A DNA stretch of 24,956 nt from an uncultured Collinsella sp. (GTDB lineage: Bacteria; Actinomycetota; Coriobacteriia; Coriobacteriales; Coriobacteriaceae). The stretch is from positions 1 to 24,956 of the forward strand of contig CALDBJ010000099.1 of assembly GCA_937937835.1 (NCBI GenBank), given 5' to 3'. Under the pieces are notes generated by a model. It saw nothing but the letters and a program-made list of their open reading frames with translations. It was not told where the DNA came from and searched no databases. Below are positions 17,280 to 24,956 of this stretch, in pieces. Position numbers and translations under genes: made by a program. How positions within the stretch are numbered: the stretch's first letter is position 1; each line of letters starts with the position of its first letter.

Positions 17280-18686
17280 TTAGCCGTAGATGCGCTGGGG
17301 TTGTTCTTCGCCCTTTACGGAGGCTTCGGTCACGATGACTTTGGTGACGCCCTCCTCGCTGGGGAGGTCGAACATCGTCTGCTGCAGCACGTCCTCGCAG
17401 ATGGAGCGCAGGCCGCGGGCTCCGGTCTTGCGGGCAAGCGCCATGCGGGCGATCTCGTGCAGGGCGGCGTCCTCAAACTCAAGCTCAACGTCCTCGAGCT
17501 GGAACATCTTGCGGTACTGACGCACCACGGCGTTCTTAGGCTCGGTCAGGATCGACACCAGGTCGTCCTCGTCGAGCGCCTGCGTCTGGGTGACGCCGGG
17601 CGTACGTCCCACAAACTCGGGGATCATGCCAAAGGCGTTGAGGTCCTGCGGGAGCACCTGACGCAGCAGGTCGTTCTCGTCGACCGAGGTGGGGCCGGCG
17701 ATCTCGGAGTTAAAGCCCACGCCCTTGTTGCCCACGCGATCGGCGATGATCTTGTCCAGGCCCACAAAGGCACCGCCGCAAATGAACAGGATGTTGGTCG
17801 TGTCGATCTGCAGCAGCTCCTGCTGGGGATGCTTGCGGCCGCCGGTGGGCGGAACACTTGCCACCGTGCCCTCAAGAATCTTAAGCAGCGCCTGCTGAAC
17901 GCCCTCGCCCGAGACATCGCGGGTAATGGAGAGGTTCTCGGCCTTGCGGGCGATCTTGTCAATCTCGTCCACGTAGATAATGCCAACCTGAGCGCGCTCA
18001 ATGTCGCCATCGGCAGCATTGATAAGCTTGAGCAGGATGTTCTCCACGTCCTCGCCAACGTAACCGGCCTCGGTGAGCGCAGTGGCGTCGGCGATGGCAA
18101 ACGGCACCTCGAGGATGCGCGCGAGCGTCTGGGCGAGCAGGGTCTTACCGGTACCGGTGGGACCGAGCAGCAGGATATTGGACTTGGCGAGCTCAACCTC
18201 GTCCATATCGTCGTCGAACTGCGAGTCCAAGCCGTCGTCAAAGGCAGACACCGCGGCGCCGCCCTCGATCACGCGGCGATAGTGGTTGTACACGGCAACC
18301 GACATGGCGCGTTTGGCGTCCTCCTGGCCCATAACATAGGCCGAAAGCTCGTCATAGATCTCGTGCGGCGTCGGCACGTGCGTGATGACCTGACGGTCGT
18401 CCTCGAGCTCAAAGCCCTCGGTCTCGGGATCCACGACGGGCTGGGATGCAGCATGGCCGTGGTCGTTGAGGAAGCCTGGCAGCTTGCCGTTGCGGGCAGC
18501 GTCCATAAAGTCCGAAGCCAGCGACTCCTCCAGAATCTCGGAACAGGCGGCGACGCACTCGTCACAGATAAAGATGTTGGTCGGACCCTTTACGAGGCGA
18601 CGGACCTGGCCCTGCTCTTTTCCGCAGAAGGAGCAGCGGATGGGGTTGCCGTTCTCGTCAAAGTTGTCCTGCATGTTACCTGCCAT
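17280..18686 (-). CDS. clpX: ATP-dependent Clp protease ATP-binding subunit ClpX
   Basis: From the ATG at 18686 the protein has 468 residues. An N-terminal zinc-binding domain uses C18, C21, C41 and C44. The AAA+ module follows with Walker A GPTGTGKT (175-182), Walker B IIYVDEIDKIA and conserved sensor regions; GVGF is at the position of the IGF loop that docks on ClpP. It unfolds tagged substrates and feeds them to ClpP. The start at 18686 immediately follows the clpP stop and has AAGGA 8 bases upstream; 18695 (overlapping clpP by 8 bases) and 18674 are in-frame alternatives. A linker of about 40 residues between the zinc domain and the AAA+ core is rich in Asp/Glu and longer than in E. coli ClpX (424 aa). 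Confidence 0.97.
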   Translation of the reverse strand: MAGNMQDNFDENGNPIRCSFCGKEQGQVRRLVKGPTNIFICDECVAACSEILEESLASDFMDAARNGKLPGFLNDHGHAASQPVVDPETEGFELEDDRQVITHVPTPHEIYDELSAYVMGQEDAKRAMSVAVYNHYRRVIEGGAAVSAFDDGLDSQFDDDMDEVELAKSNILLLGPTGTGKTLLAQTLARILEVPFAIADATALTEAGYVGEDVENILLKLINAADGDIERAQVGIIYVDEIDKIARKAENLSITRDVSGEGVQQALLKILEGTVASVPPTGGRKHPQQELLQIDTTNILFICGGAFVGLDKIIADRVGNKGVGFNSEIAGPTSVDENDLLRQVLPQDLNAFGMIPEFVGRTPGVTQTQALDEDDLVSILTEPKNAVVRQYRKMFQLEDVELEFEDAALHEIARMALARKTGARGLRSICEDVLQQTMFDLPSEEGVTKVIVTEASVKGEEQPQRIYG

Positions 18687-18687
18687 C

Positions 18688-19308
18688 CTAGGCATCCTTC
18701 GCGGCGAGATCGCGCGAGGTGACGATACGGTCGATCAGACCGTAGTCGAGGGCCTCGGCAGCGGTCAGGTAGTTGTCGCGCTCGGTGTCGGCCTGGACCT
18801 TCTCGATAGGCTGGCCCGAGGCGTCGGACAGGATCTGGTTGAGCTCGCGGCGAGTCTTCTTGATCTCCTCGGCAACGATCTCGATCTCGGTCTGCTGACC
18901 CTGGGCACCGCCGCTGGGCTGGTGAATCATGACCTTGGAGTGCGGCAGGCAGAAGCGCTTGCCCTTGGCGCCGGCCGAAAGCAGCACAGCGGCCATGGAC
19001 GCGGCCATACCGACGCAAATGGTCGAGACCTGCGGCTTGATGAAGTTCATGGTGTCCAGAATCGCCAGGCCGGAGTAGACCTCGCCACCGGGCGAATTGA
19101 TATAGAGCGAGATATCCTTCTCGGCATCCTGGCTCTCAAGATGCAGCAGCTGGGCAACGACCAGGTTGGCGCTGACGGAGTTAATCTCCTCGCCCAAAAA
19201 GATGATGCGGTCGTTGAGCAGGCGCGAATAGATATCGTAGCTGCGCTCGCCGCGCGGCGTCTGCTCGATAACGTATGGCACGAGGGCGGAATCGAACTTG
19301 GCGATCAT
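18688..19308 (-). CDS. clpP: ATP-dependent Clp protease proteolytic subunit ClpP
   Basis: With the start at 19308 the protein has 206 residues. The Ser-His-Asp triad is S104 (GMAASMAA), H129 (MIHQPSGG) and D178 (ERDNY), with the same spacings (25 and 49) as in E. coli ClpP. The ALVPYVIEQTPRGERSYDIY segment near the N-terminus is the standard ClpP opening. It forms the proteolytic chamber that works with the adjacent ClpX. I prefer the ATG at 19308 because GGAG lies 6 bases upstream; ATGs at 19314 and 19320 and a TTG at 19338 are in the same frame and would add 2 to 10 residues. It lies downstream of tig and directly upstream of clpX. Confidence 0.97.
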   Translation of the reverse strand: MIAKFDSALVPYVIEQTPRGERSYDIYSRLLNDRIIFLGEEINSVSANLVVAQLLHLESQDAEKDISLYINSPGGEVYSGLAILDTMNFIKPQVSTICVGMAASMAAVLLSAGAKGKRFCLPHSKVMIHQPSGGAQGQQTEIEIVAEEIKKTRRELNQILSDASGQPIEKVQADTERDNYLTAAEALDYGLIDRIVTSRDLAAKDA

Positions 19309-19356
19309 ACGCATCTCCATTTCTCTCTTGCGGACCAAATTGGTTCTAAATAAACG

Positions 19357-19393
19357 TACGGTGCCCGCATGCTATGCATTGGCTGGCACCGTA
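19357..19393 (-). terminator. possible terminator or processing hairpin between tig and clpP
   Basis: TACGGTGCC (19357-19365) pairs perfectly with GGCACCGTA (19385-19393) over 9 bp, and on the minus strand CGTTTATTT follows. It lies 48 bases before the clpP start. The U-tract is weak, so partial termination between tig and clpP is the most I would claim. A GC-rich palindrome at 19432-19455 (10-bp stem) lies just after the tig stop. Confidence 0.4.
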
Positions 19394-19471
19394 AGAAGCA
19401 ACCGGATAACCGGTGTATAACTTTACCCCATCGCGGGCGCACGCATGCGCTCGCGGGCAAGGTGGCGAGAA

Positions 19472-20770
19472 TTACTCGGCGTCCTTGGCGGTCTCGTCGA
19501 CCTCGGTCACCTTGGCGTTCTCGACCAGGTGGTCGACGGCCTTAGAGCGACGGATGGACTCGCGGACGGCAGGCATGCGGCCATCGGCGATGAACTCGGC
19601 CTTGGAAGCCTCGACGTCCTTGACGCCGGCCTTCTCGAACTCGGCGTTGATGTCGTCCTCGGTGACCTCGATCTTGAGCTCACGGGCGAGGGCGTCCAGA
19701 GCCAGGGACTCACGGGCAACGTCGTTGGCCTGCTTGTGCAGGTCGCCGATGAACTGCTCCATGGTCAGGCCGGAAGCGGGCAGCCAGGTGTCCAGCGTCA
19801 TGCCGCGGGCAGCGAGGTTGGACAGGAAGTTCTGGCCAAGCTCCTCAAAGACGGACTGCTCGTAGTCGGCATCCATCTCGTCGAGCTGCAGGCGCTCGGC
19901 GAGAGCGGAGACGCAACGGTTCTCCTTCTCGGCCGGGAGGCGGGAAGCCTTGTCCTGCTCGATCTCGATCTTGATAGCGTCGCGCATGGCGTCGATGCTG
20001 TCAAAGCCAAAGTCGGACTTGACGAGCTCGTCGGTGAGCTCGGGGGTGTTGCGGACCTTGATGCCCTTGACGGTGACCTCGACGGTGTGGGTCTCGGCCT
20101 CCTCGCCCTCCTCGACCTCGTCGGTCCAGGTGACGGTCTTGACGTCGTCAACGTTAGCGCCGATCAGGGCCTCGTTGAACTCCTTGGGGTTGCTGTCGCT
20201 ACCGGCGATGAGCATGCGGCCCTCGGCGGCAAAGTTGTCGGCGTTCTCGACGGCCTTGAGGTCGACGGTCACATAGTCGTCAGCCTCGACGGCGCGACCC
20301 TCGACGTCCTCGAAGGTGGCACGGTAGTTGAGGAGCATCTCGACCTGGTTGTTGATCTCGGACTCGGTGACCTCCGCAGGGGGCATCTCGATCTCGACGG
20401 CGTCGAAGGAGGAGAGCTCGGCAGCAGGACGCAGGGAGAACTCGACGGTGTAGGTGTAGTCCTCGTGATCCTTGGCGAGGTCGAGCTCCTTGTAGTCACC
20501 GCTCTTTGTGGGGACGATGTCCAGCTCGTTGAGGACGGCGGGCTCGTTGGCGGCGATCAGGTCGTTGGTGGCCTGAGCGAGGGTAGCCTCGGCGCCAAGA
20601 GCGGAGTCGATGACCGGACGGGGAGCCTTACCGGCGCGGAAGCCCGGGAAGCGGTACTTCTTGGCGGTATCCTTGTAGGCCTTCTTGATCGCGGCGTCGA
20701 CGTCGGCGGCCGGGATGGTGACCGTAGCGGTGAGCTTGGCGTCCTTGACGTCAGAAGCGGTGATGTTCAA
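19472..20770 (-). CDS. tig: trigger factor (ribosome-associated peptidyl-prolyl isomerase chaperone)
   Basis: Counting from the TTG at 20770 the protein has 432 residues. The ribosome-binding signature GFRAGKAP is at 43-50, in a domain opening with NITASDVKDAKLTATVTIP. A central FKBP-type domain (about 150-240, starting ADDYVTVDL) and a helical C-terminal chaperone domain follow. It binds nascent chains at the ribosome exit tunnel. AGGAGG lies 6 bases before TTG 20770 but would fall inside the coding region if the ATG at 20785 were used, and that ATG has only a weak GGGCAG before it. The TTG start also matches the usual length of the N-terminal strand. Starts at 20785 or 20827 remain possible. 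It is followed by clpP-clpX, its usual partners. Confidence 0.96.
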   Translation of the reverse strand: MNITASDVKDAKLTATVTIPAADVDAAIKKAYKDTAKKYRFPGFRAGKAPRPVIDSALGAEATLAQATNDLIAANEPAVLNELDIVPTKSGDYKELDLAKDHEDYTYTVEFSLRPAAELSSFDAVEIEMPPAEVTESEINNQVEMLLNYRATFEDVEGRAVEADDYVTVDLKAVENADNFAAEGRMLIAGSDSNPKEFNEALIGANVDDVKTVTWTDEVEEGEEAETHTVEVTVKGIKVRNTPELTDELVKSDFGFDSIDAMRDAIKIEIEQDKASRLPAEKENRCVSALAERLQLDEMDADYEQSVFEELGQNFLSNLAARGMTLDTWLPASGLTMEQFIGDLHKQANDVARESLALDALARELKIEVTEDDINAEFEKAGVKDVEASKAEFIADGRMPAVRESIRRSKAVDHLVENAKVTEVDETAKDAE

Positions 20771-20861
20771 CACGTTCCTCCTCATACTGCCCAGCTTATC
20801 TGAGGTGCTGGTACCTTTATGCAACAAAGAGTTGCGACGGCGGGAGCCGACGCAGGTGCGA

Positions 20862-20945
20862 TGGTGCGGGCGAAAGGACTCGAACCTTCACGGGAATCCC
20901 ACCAGAACCTAAATCTGGCGCGTCTACCAATTCCGCCACGCCCGC
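20862..20945 (-). tRNA. tRNA-Leu (anticodon UAG)
   Basis: The minus strand reads GCGGGCG (acceptor), a D-arm with AATTGGTAGA, the anticodon stem-loop CCAGA-TTTAGGT-TCTGG with anticodon TAG, a long variable arm as expected for a class II leucine tRNA, GGTTCGAGTCC (T-arm), CGCCCGC and discriminator A. CCA is encoded (20862-20864). It decodes CUA and, by wobble, other CUN codons. TATCAT (20965-20970, minus strand) is a plausible -10 box 20 bases upstream. Hairpins follow it at 20834-20853 and 20821-20835. Confidence 0.97.
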
Positions 20946-21031
20946 ATGAGCGCACAGACTAGGAATGATAGCAGATACGAACGGCAAGCGCACGTACACC
21001 TTTTACAAGCTCACGACCTCACCACGAGTGC

Positions 21032-21056
21032 AAAAGGCGGGACGAGTTGCCCCGCC
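21032..21056 (-). terminator. intrinsic terminator after the molybdenum hydroxylase gene
   Basis: On the minus strand GGCGGGG (21050-21056) pairs with TCCCGCC (21036-21042) around a 7-base loop, followed by TTTT. It lies 30 bases past the stop codon at 21086 and separates this operon from the tRNA gene. Confidence 0.7.
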
Positions 21057-21085
21057 CCGCCCATTACGACTTGTTCGCTGACCCG

Positions 21086-23917
21086 CTACTCCCCCAGCAG
21101 GGCCTTCTCGGGCGTGATCGGCAACGAGCGGACCTGGTGGCCGGTGGCGTGCGCTACGGCCGAGGCAACAGCGGCGAGCGGCGTGTTGATGACGACCTCG
21201 CCGATCGACTTGGCGCCAAACGGGCCCGTCGGCTCGTAGCTCGGCTCAAAGGCCACGCGAATGCTGCCGATATCCAGGCGCGTGGGCAGCTTGTAGCTCA
21301 TAAAGTTGCCGGTGCGCAGGCGACCGCGGTCGTCGTGCTCGACGATCTCGTAGAGCGCGTGACCGATACCCTGTGCAATGCCGCCCTCGGCCTGGACGCG
21401 CGCGAGCGCCTCGTTGATCACGGTGCCGCAGTCCACAGCCGCCGCATAGTCCACCACGGTCACCTTGCCGGTGGCTTTGTCGACCTCGACCTCGGCAATG
21501 CCGGCCATAAACGGCGGAGGCGAAACGGGCAGGCAGGCAGAGGCGTGCGAGGTGAGCGCGTCGCCGCCCGCGATGTTCTTGACGCACAGGTTGGCAAAGT
21601 CGCGCAGCGTGAGGTAGCGGTTCTGCTCGCGCGCGGCACGCTCGTCGGACAGGCGCACGTACTGGCCGTCGAAGACCACATCGGCGGCGTCCACGTCCCA
21701 CATCTGGGAGGCCTTGGCGCAGATCTTCTCGCGCAGCTCGGTCGCGGCGTTCTTGGCTGCCAGACCCGTCACGTACGTGCCCGAGCTCGCGTACGAGCCG
21801 GCATCGAACGGGGACACGTCGGTGTCCACGCCGCGCACCACAATCAGCGAGCTCTCCACGCCCAGCTCCTCGGCGGCAATCTGCGCCAGGATGGTGTCGA
21901 CGCCCATGCCGTTATCGGTAGCGCCGGTGCCGATGGTAATGAAGCCGTCCTCTTCCAGGCGCATGTCGATGCCGGCAATGTCCACGTTGGAGATACCCGA
22001 ACCCTGCATGGTGAGCGCGCAGCCCAGGGCGCGCACGCGGTCGCCCAAGTCCACGGCCAGCGGCTTGTCGCGCCAACCGATCATGTCCATCGCGCGCAGC
22101 AGGCAGCGGTCGAGCGCGCAGGCGTTGAGCTTCTCGTTGTAGTACTGCGGCATGATCTCGCCCTCGCGCACGATGTTCTTAAGGCGCAGGTCGGCCGGGT
22201 CCATGTGCAGCATGTCGGCGAGCTCGTTGACGGCACTCTCAACGGCAAACTGGCCCTGGGTGGCACCGTAGCCACGATACGCGCCGCCGCGGTTGGTATT
22301 GGTGTAGACGGCGTCCCAGCTAAAGCGGCTCGCCTTCACATGGTTGTAGATGGGCATGCTCTTGTGGCCCGACAGGCCGATCGTCGTGGTGGCGTGCTCG
22401 CCGTACGCGCCGGCGTTGGACAGTGTGTGCAGGTCGATGGCCGTGATGGTGCCGTCGTTCATGGCGCCCAACTTAACGGTCATCTGCATCTGGTGGCGCG
22501 AGTTGCCCGCGGTGATGGTCTCCTCACGGGTGTAGCAGCAATAGCTCGGACGGCCGGTCTGCTGGGTCACGAACGCCACGAAAATCTCGCAGCAGCCCGT
22601 CTGCTTGGAGCCAAAGCCGCCGCCGATGCGCGGCTTAATGACCTGCACCTGCGACTGCGGAATGTCGAGCGACTGCGCGACCATGCGGCGCACGTGGAAG
22701 GGCACCTGCGTAGAGGTGGTCACCGAGATGCGGCCGAACGCATCGGTCGTCGCGAAGGCACGGAAGGTCTCCATGGGCGCGGTCTGCGTGGCCTGGCTGG
22801 TGTAAGTGCGGGTGAAGACGATGTCGCTCTGGGCGAAGGCCTCGTCCAGATCGCCATAATCGCTGGTACCGCTGCACACCAGGTTGCGAGCAACGTCGCC
22901 GCCCTGCGGGAACATAAAGGTCACGTCGCCCTCGGGGTGGACCACGATGTCGTTATCGAGCGCCTGGGTAAAGTCGAGCAGCGGCTCGAGCACCTCATAG
23001 TCGACCTTGATGAGCTTGAGCGCCTTGTCGGCAGCCTCCTCGGTCTCGGCGGCGACGATCGCCACCTCTTCGTTTTGGTAACGGACGAGGTTCTCGAGAA
23101 TCAGGCGGTCGTAGGGACTCGGCTGCGGATAGCTCTGGCCAGCGATGGTAAAGCGGCGCTGGGGCACGTCCTCGTAGGTGTAGACGCCCACGACGCCGGG
23201 CACCTTCAGGGCGCGCGACGTATCGATTGAGCGGATCTTGGCGCGGGCATACGGGCTGCGCTTGAGCTTGACGATCAGGGCGCCGGCGGGCACCAGGTCG
23301 CCCGTATAGACGGGACGCCCCTCGAGCAGCGCCTTCGAGTCCTTCTTGGGCTGCTTGTGGGTAATCTGCTTGTAGGAGACGCCGTCGCAGCTGGTGTCGT
23401 TGACGGGCAGCTCGGGCATCTCAAAGCCAACCTGCACGCCAGACTCGTTGAGGAAGCGCACGATGGCGCGCAGCTGGCTCTCGTAACCGCTGCAGCGGCA
23501 GAGGTTGCCGGCGAGCTGGCGCGAGAGTTCCTCGCGCGTGGCGACGAGGCTCGGGTCCTCCTTGGCGGCGCGGGCAAGCGCCAGCACGTTCATGATGAGG
23601 CCGGGGGCGCAAAAACCGCACTGCTCGGCGCCTTCGGCAGCCATCGCGCGGGCGAGCGCCTCGGACTCGGCCTTGAGGCCCTCGAGCGTGGTGATGGTAT
23701 GGCCCTCAACACGGGCGGCGGGAACCGAGCAGCTCAGCACCGGGTCGCCGTCGAGCCACACCGTGCACAGACCGCAGTTGGTGGTCTCGCAGGCACAGCG
23801 CACCGACGCACAACCCTGCTCGCGCAACAGCGCAAAGAGCATGGTATCGGGGGCAATCTGAACCTTGACCTTGCGGCCGTTGAGCGTAAAGGAAAGATCG
23901 ATGAGTTTGGCAGCCAT
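21086..23917 (-). CDS. molybdenum hydroxylase, fused [2Fe-2S] and molybdopterin-binding subunit (XdhD-like)
   Basis: The protein has 943 residues. The N-terminal 160 form the two-cluster iron-sulfur part: C43, C48, C51 and C63 for the plant-type cluster, and C100, C103, C140 and C142 for the second (EQCGFC, LCRC). Residues from about 190 on are the molybdopterin part, with GGGFGSKQ, RGYGATQ and the late GAKSIGE, whose E907 is in the position of the catalytic glutamate. The CoxL active-site loop (AYRCSFR) is absent, so it is not a CO dehydrogenase. Fusion and length resemble E. coli XdhD (956 aa), whose relatives oxidise purines or belong to selenium-dependent hydroxylase clusters. Substrate and selenium use cannot be read from this window. 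The ATG overlaps the stop of the FAD subunit gene by one base. Confidence 0.92.
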   Translation of the reverse strand: MAAKLIDLSFTLNGRKVKVQIAPDTMLFALLREQGCASVRCACETTNCGLCTVWLDGDPVLSCSVPAARVEGHTITTLEGLKAESEALARAMAAEGAEQCGFCAPGLIMNVLALARAAKEDPSLVATREELSRQLAGNLCRCSGYESQLRAIVRFLNESGVQVGFEMPELPVNDTSCDGVSYKQITHKQPKKDSKALLEGRPVYTGDLVPAGALIVKLKRSPYARAKIRSIDTSRALKVPGVVGVYTYEDVPQRRFTIAGQSYPQPSPYDRLILENLVRYQNEEVAIVAAETEEAADKALKLIKVDYEVLEPLLDFTQALDNDIVVHPEGDVTFMFPQGGDVARNLVCSGTSDYGDLDEAFAQSDIVFTRTYTSQATQTAPMETFRAFATTDAFGRISVTTSTQVPFHVRRMVAQSLDIPQSQVQVIKPRIGGGFGSKQTGCCEIFVAFVTQQTGRPSYCCYTREETITAGNSRHQMQMTVKLGAMNDGTITAIDLHTLSNAGAYGEHATTTIGLSGHKSMPIYNHVKASRFSWDAVYTNTNRGGAYRGYGATQGQFAVESAVNELADMLHMDPADLRLKNIVREGEIMPQYYNEKLNACALDRCLLRAMDMIGWRDKPLAVDLGDRVRALGCALTMQGSGISNVDIAGIDMRLEEDGFITIGTGATDNGMGVDTILAQIAAEELGVESSLIVVRGVDTDVSPFDAGSYASSGTYVTGLAAKNAATELREKICAKASQMWDVDAADVVFDGQYVRLSDERAAREQNRYLTLRDFANLCVKNIAGGDALTSHASACLPVSPPPFMAGIAEVEVDKATGKVTVVDYAAAVDCGTVINEALARVQAEGGIAQGIGHALYEIVEHDDRGRLRTGNFMSYKLPTRLDIGSIRVAFEPSYEPTGPFGAKSIGEVVINTPLAAVASAVAHATGHQVRSLPITPEKALLGE

Positions 23918-24831
23918 TAGCGCACCTCGCTAGAATCGACGCCGGGCACGCGGCGGCAGGAATACTCGTCCGTGGCAAACTTAGGAATCTGCACGCCCTC
24001 GAGCTCGCGGGCAAGCGCGGCCGAAAGCTCGATGCCGGCGGCGCGACGCACAGCCTGAATCGCCAGCGGTGCCGAGATGCGGCGGCGGTAGCCAGCCGAG
24101 CCCCACAGGTTGGTGCCATAGCTCAGCGCGCGTACAGACGCGGCCAGGGCGCGCAGCTCGTCCTCGGAAGGCTGCTCGCTCAACAGACCGCATGCCTCGC
24201 CCTGCAGCAGGGTCGCACGCAGCGGGCGGGCACCCACAGTGACATGCCAGCTGTTGTCCCACCAGGCGGCGGTAACGTTTAAGGAGGGGAAGTCGGTCGC
24301 GGCCTTGCGCACGGCCTCATAGCTCGCGCGATAGTCGTGCTTAACGACCACGACATGCTCGATCACATCGCGCACGTAACCCATGTCCACGAACTCGGCG
24401 AGCGGCACGCGGCCGGCGCCCGTCAGCTCAACATAGGAATCGAGCGCGAGGAAGGCAGTGAGCACGTCCGAGAAGCCAAAGCGGCCGTAAATGCTGCCGC
24501 CCACCGTGGCGGTATTGCGCAGCTGCACGCCCACGATATCGTGGACGGCGAACTCAAAGACATTGTTGACAAGCGCGTTGAGCTCGGCATGGCGCTCGAG
24601 CTGGCGCAGGGTGCACATGGCGCCGATGCGAAACTCGGTCTCGGTCTCCTCGATCTGATCGAGTCCGCAGGCCGAAAGGTCAATCGCCGTCGCCACGCGA
24701 CGCGAACCCAGGCGCATCCAGATGCCGCCGCCCACAATCTTGTTGTTGCGGTTCTTCTGCAAGAGCTCATAGGCTTCGGCCGCGTTTCCAACACGGACGT
24801 AGGTACCGAACTTGAGCACGTTCTCCCCCAT
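23917..24831 (-). CDS. FAD-binding subunit of the molybdenum hydroxylase (YgfM-like)
   Basis: The protein has 304 residues. FAD-binding signatures of the CoxM/XdhB family are present: the KIVGGGIWMRLG segment near residue 32 and TATVGGSIYGRFGFSD near residue 110. It passes electrons from the iron-sulfur/molybdenum subunit to FAD. Its TAA stop shares a base with the ATG of the next gene, so the two are translationally coupled and form one enzyme. The ATG at 24831 has GGAG only 2 bases upstream; a GTG four codons later, after GGGGGAG, is an alternative. It is longer than E. coli YgfM (about 259 aa). In 24832-24956 I see no clear promoter; the minus strand there is open (see findings). Confidence 0.9.
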   Translation of the reverse strand: MGENVLKFGTYVRVGNAAEAYELLQKNRNNKIVGGGIWMRLGSRRVATAIDLSACGLDQIEETETEFRIGAMCTLRQLERHAELNALVNNVFEFAVHDIVGVQLRNTATVGGSIYGRFGFSDVLTAFLALDSYVELTGAGRVPLAEFVDMGYVRDVIEHVVVVKHDYRASYEAVRKAATDFPSLNVTAAWWDNSWHVTVGARPLRATLLQGEACGLLSEQPSEDELRALAASVRALSYGTNLWGSAGYRRRISAPLAIQAVRRAAGIELSAALARELEGVQIPKFATDEYSCRRVPGVDSSEVR

Positions 24832-24956
24832 CTCTCCACTTGTCCAGTACGTTTAAGTGTACCAAACGAGGGGCCGCACACCGTTTTAGGACAAAATCCA
24901 CGGTAGTGTCGAGAAAGTTGGTGTAGAGCCCCATCCGAAGCGAGTCGGCCCGGCGT

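Noticed and set aside
20862..20945. amber-suppressor tRNA that could read the TAG at 607
   Set aside because: The anticodon is UAG, which decodes the leucine codon CUA; an amber suppressor would need CUA as anticodon.
21047..23230. 727-codon open frame on the plus strand
   Set aside because: It lies opposite the molybdenum hydroxylase gene; long antisense frames are expected in GC-rich coding DNA, and its His/Arg/Ala/Gly-rich protein has no recognisable domain.

Overview
The window looks like a chromosomal segment of a high-GC, Gram-positive anaerobe of the Coriobacteriia, most likely Collinsella or a close relative. This is inferred from the GC-rich coding style, the tig-clpP-clpX-valS-folC gene order, a very large Ig-repeat surface protein ending in an LAETG sorting signal, and anaerobic flavoprotein and molybdo-flavoprotein gene sets. 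No 16S gene is present, so the genus is a judgement and not a proof.

Layout. Positions 1-780 hold a small phage-like remnant. It has two divergent XRE-type regulators in a cI/cro-like arrangement, the rightward one broken by an in-frame amber codon, followed by what looks like a gene start that runs out of coding character. Positions 781-1246 have no convincing gene but contain a tandem pair of palindromic units. Positions 1247-4454 are a tight three-gene operon: a GlpA-like FAD oxidoreductase with a C-terminal BFD-type [2Fe-2S] domain, a second FAD/NAD oxidoreductase, and a Cys-rich DUF1667 protein. Together they resemble an anaerobic glycerol-3-phosphate (or other 2-hydroxyacid) dehydrogenase. 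A stretch full of repeats (4455-4691) separates this from an M24 Xaa-Pro peptidase (4692-5780). That gene faces the giant surface protein (5978-12424, minus strand, 2148 aa) across a bidirectional terminator.

From 12672 to 20945 all genes are on the minus strand and read, in transcription order, tRNA-Leu(UAG), tig, clpP, clpX, valS, folC. This is a housekeeping block for protein folding, protein turnover, tRNA charging and folate polyglutamylation. clpX ends in a clear intrinsic terminator. valS has its own likely promoter and a leader containing a 115-bp palindrome. Positions 21086-24831 (minus strand) encode an XdhD/YgfM-type molybdenum hydroxylase: a FAD subunit translationally coupled to a fused [2Fe-2S]/molybdopterin subunit.

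The least ordinary material is intergenic. (i) Three copies of a 67-bp palindrome lie beside gene ends. (ii) Two nested palindromes flank valS; they share a core and several short motifs, but their stems differ with pairing preserved. (iii) A short shared motif lies near two of the 67-bp copies. In coding sequence, the C-terminal part of the giant protein is built from an alternating two-type Ig-domain repeat. I found no CRISPR array, insertion sequence, integrase or rRNA.
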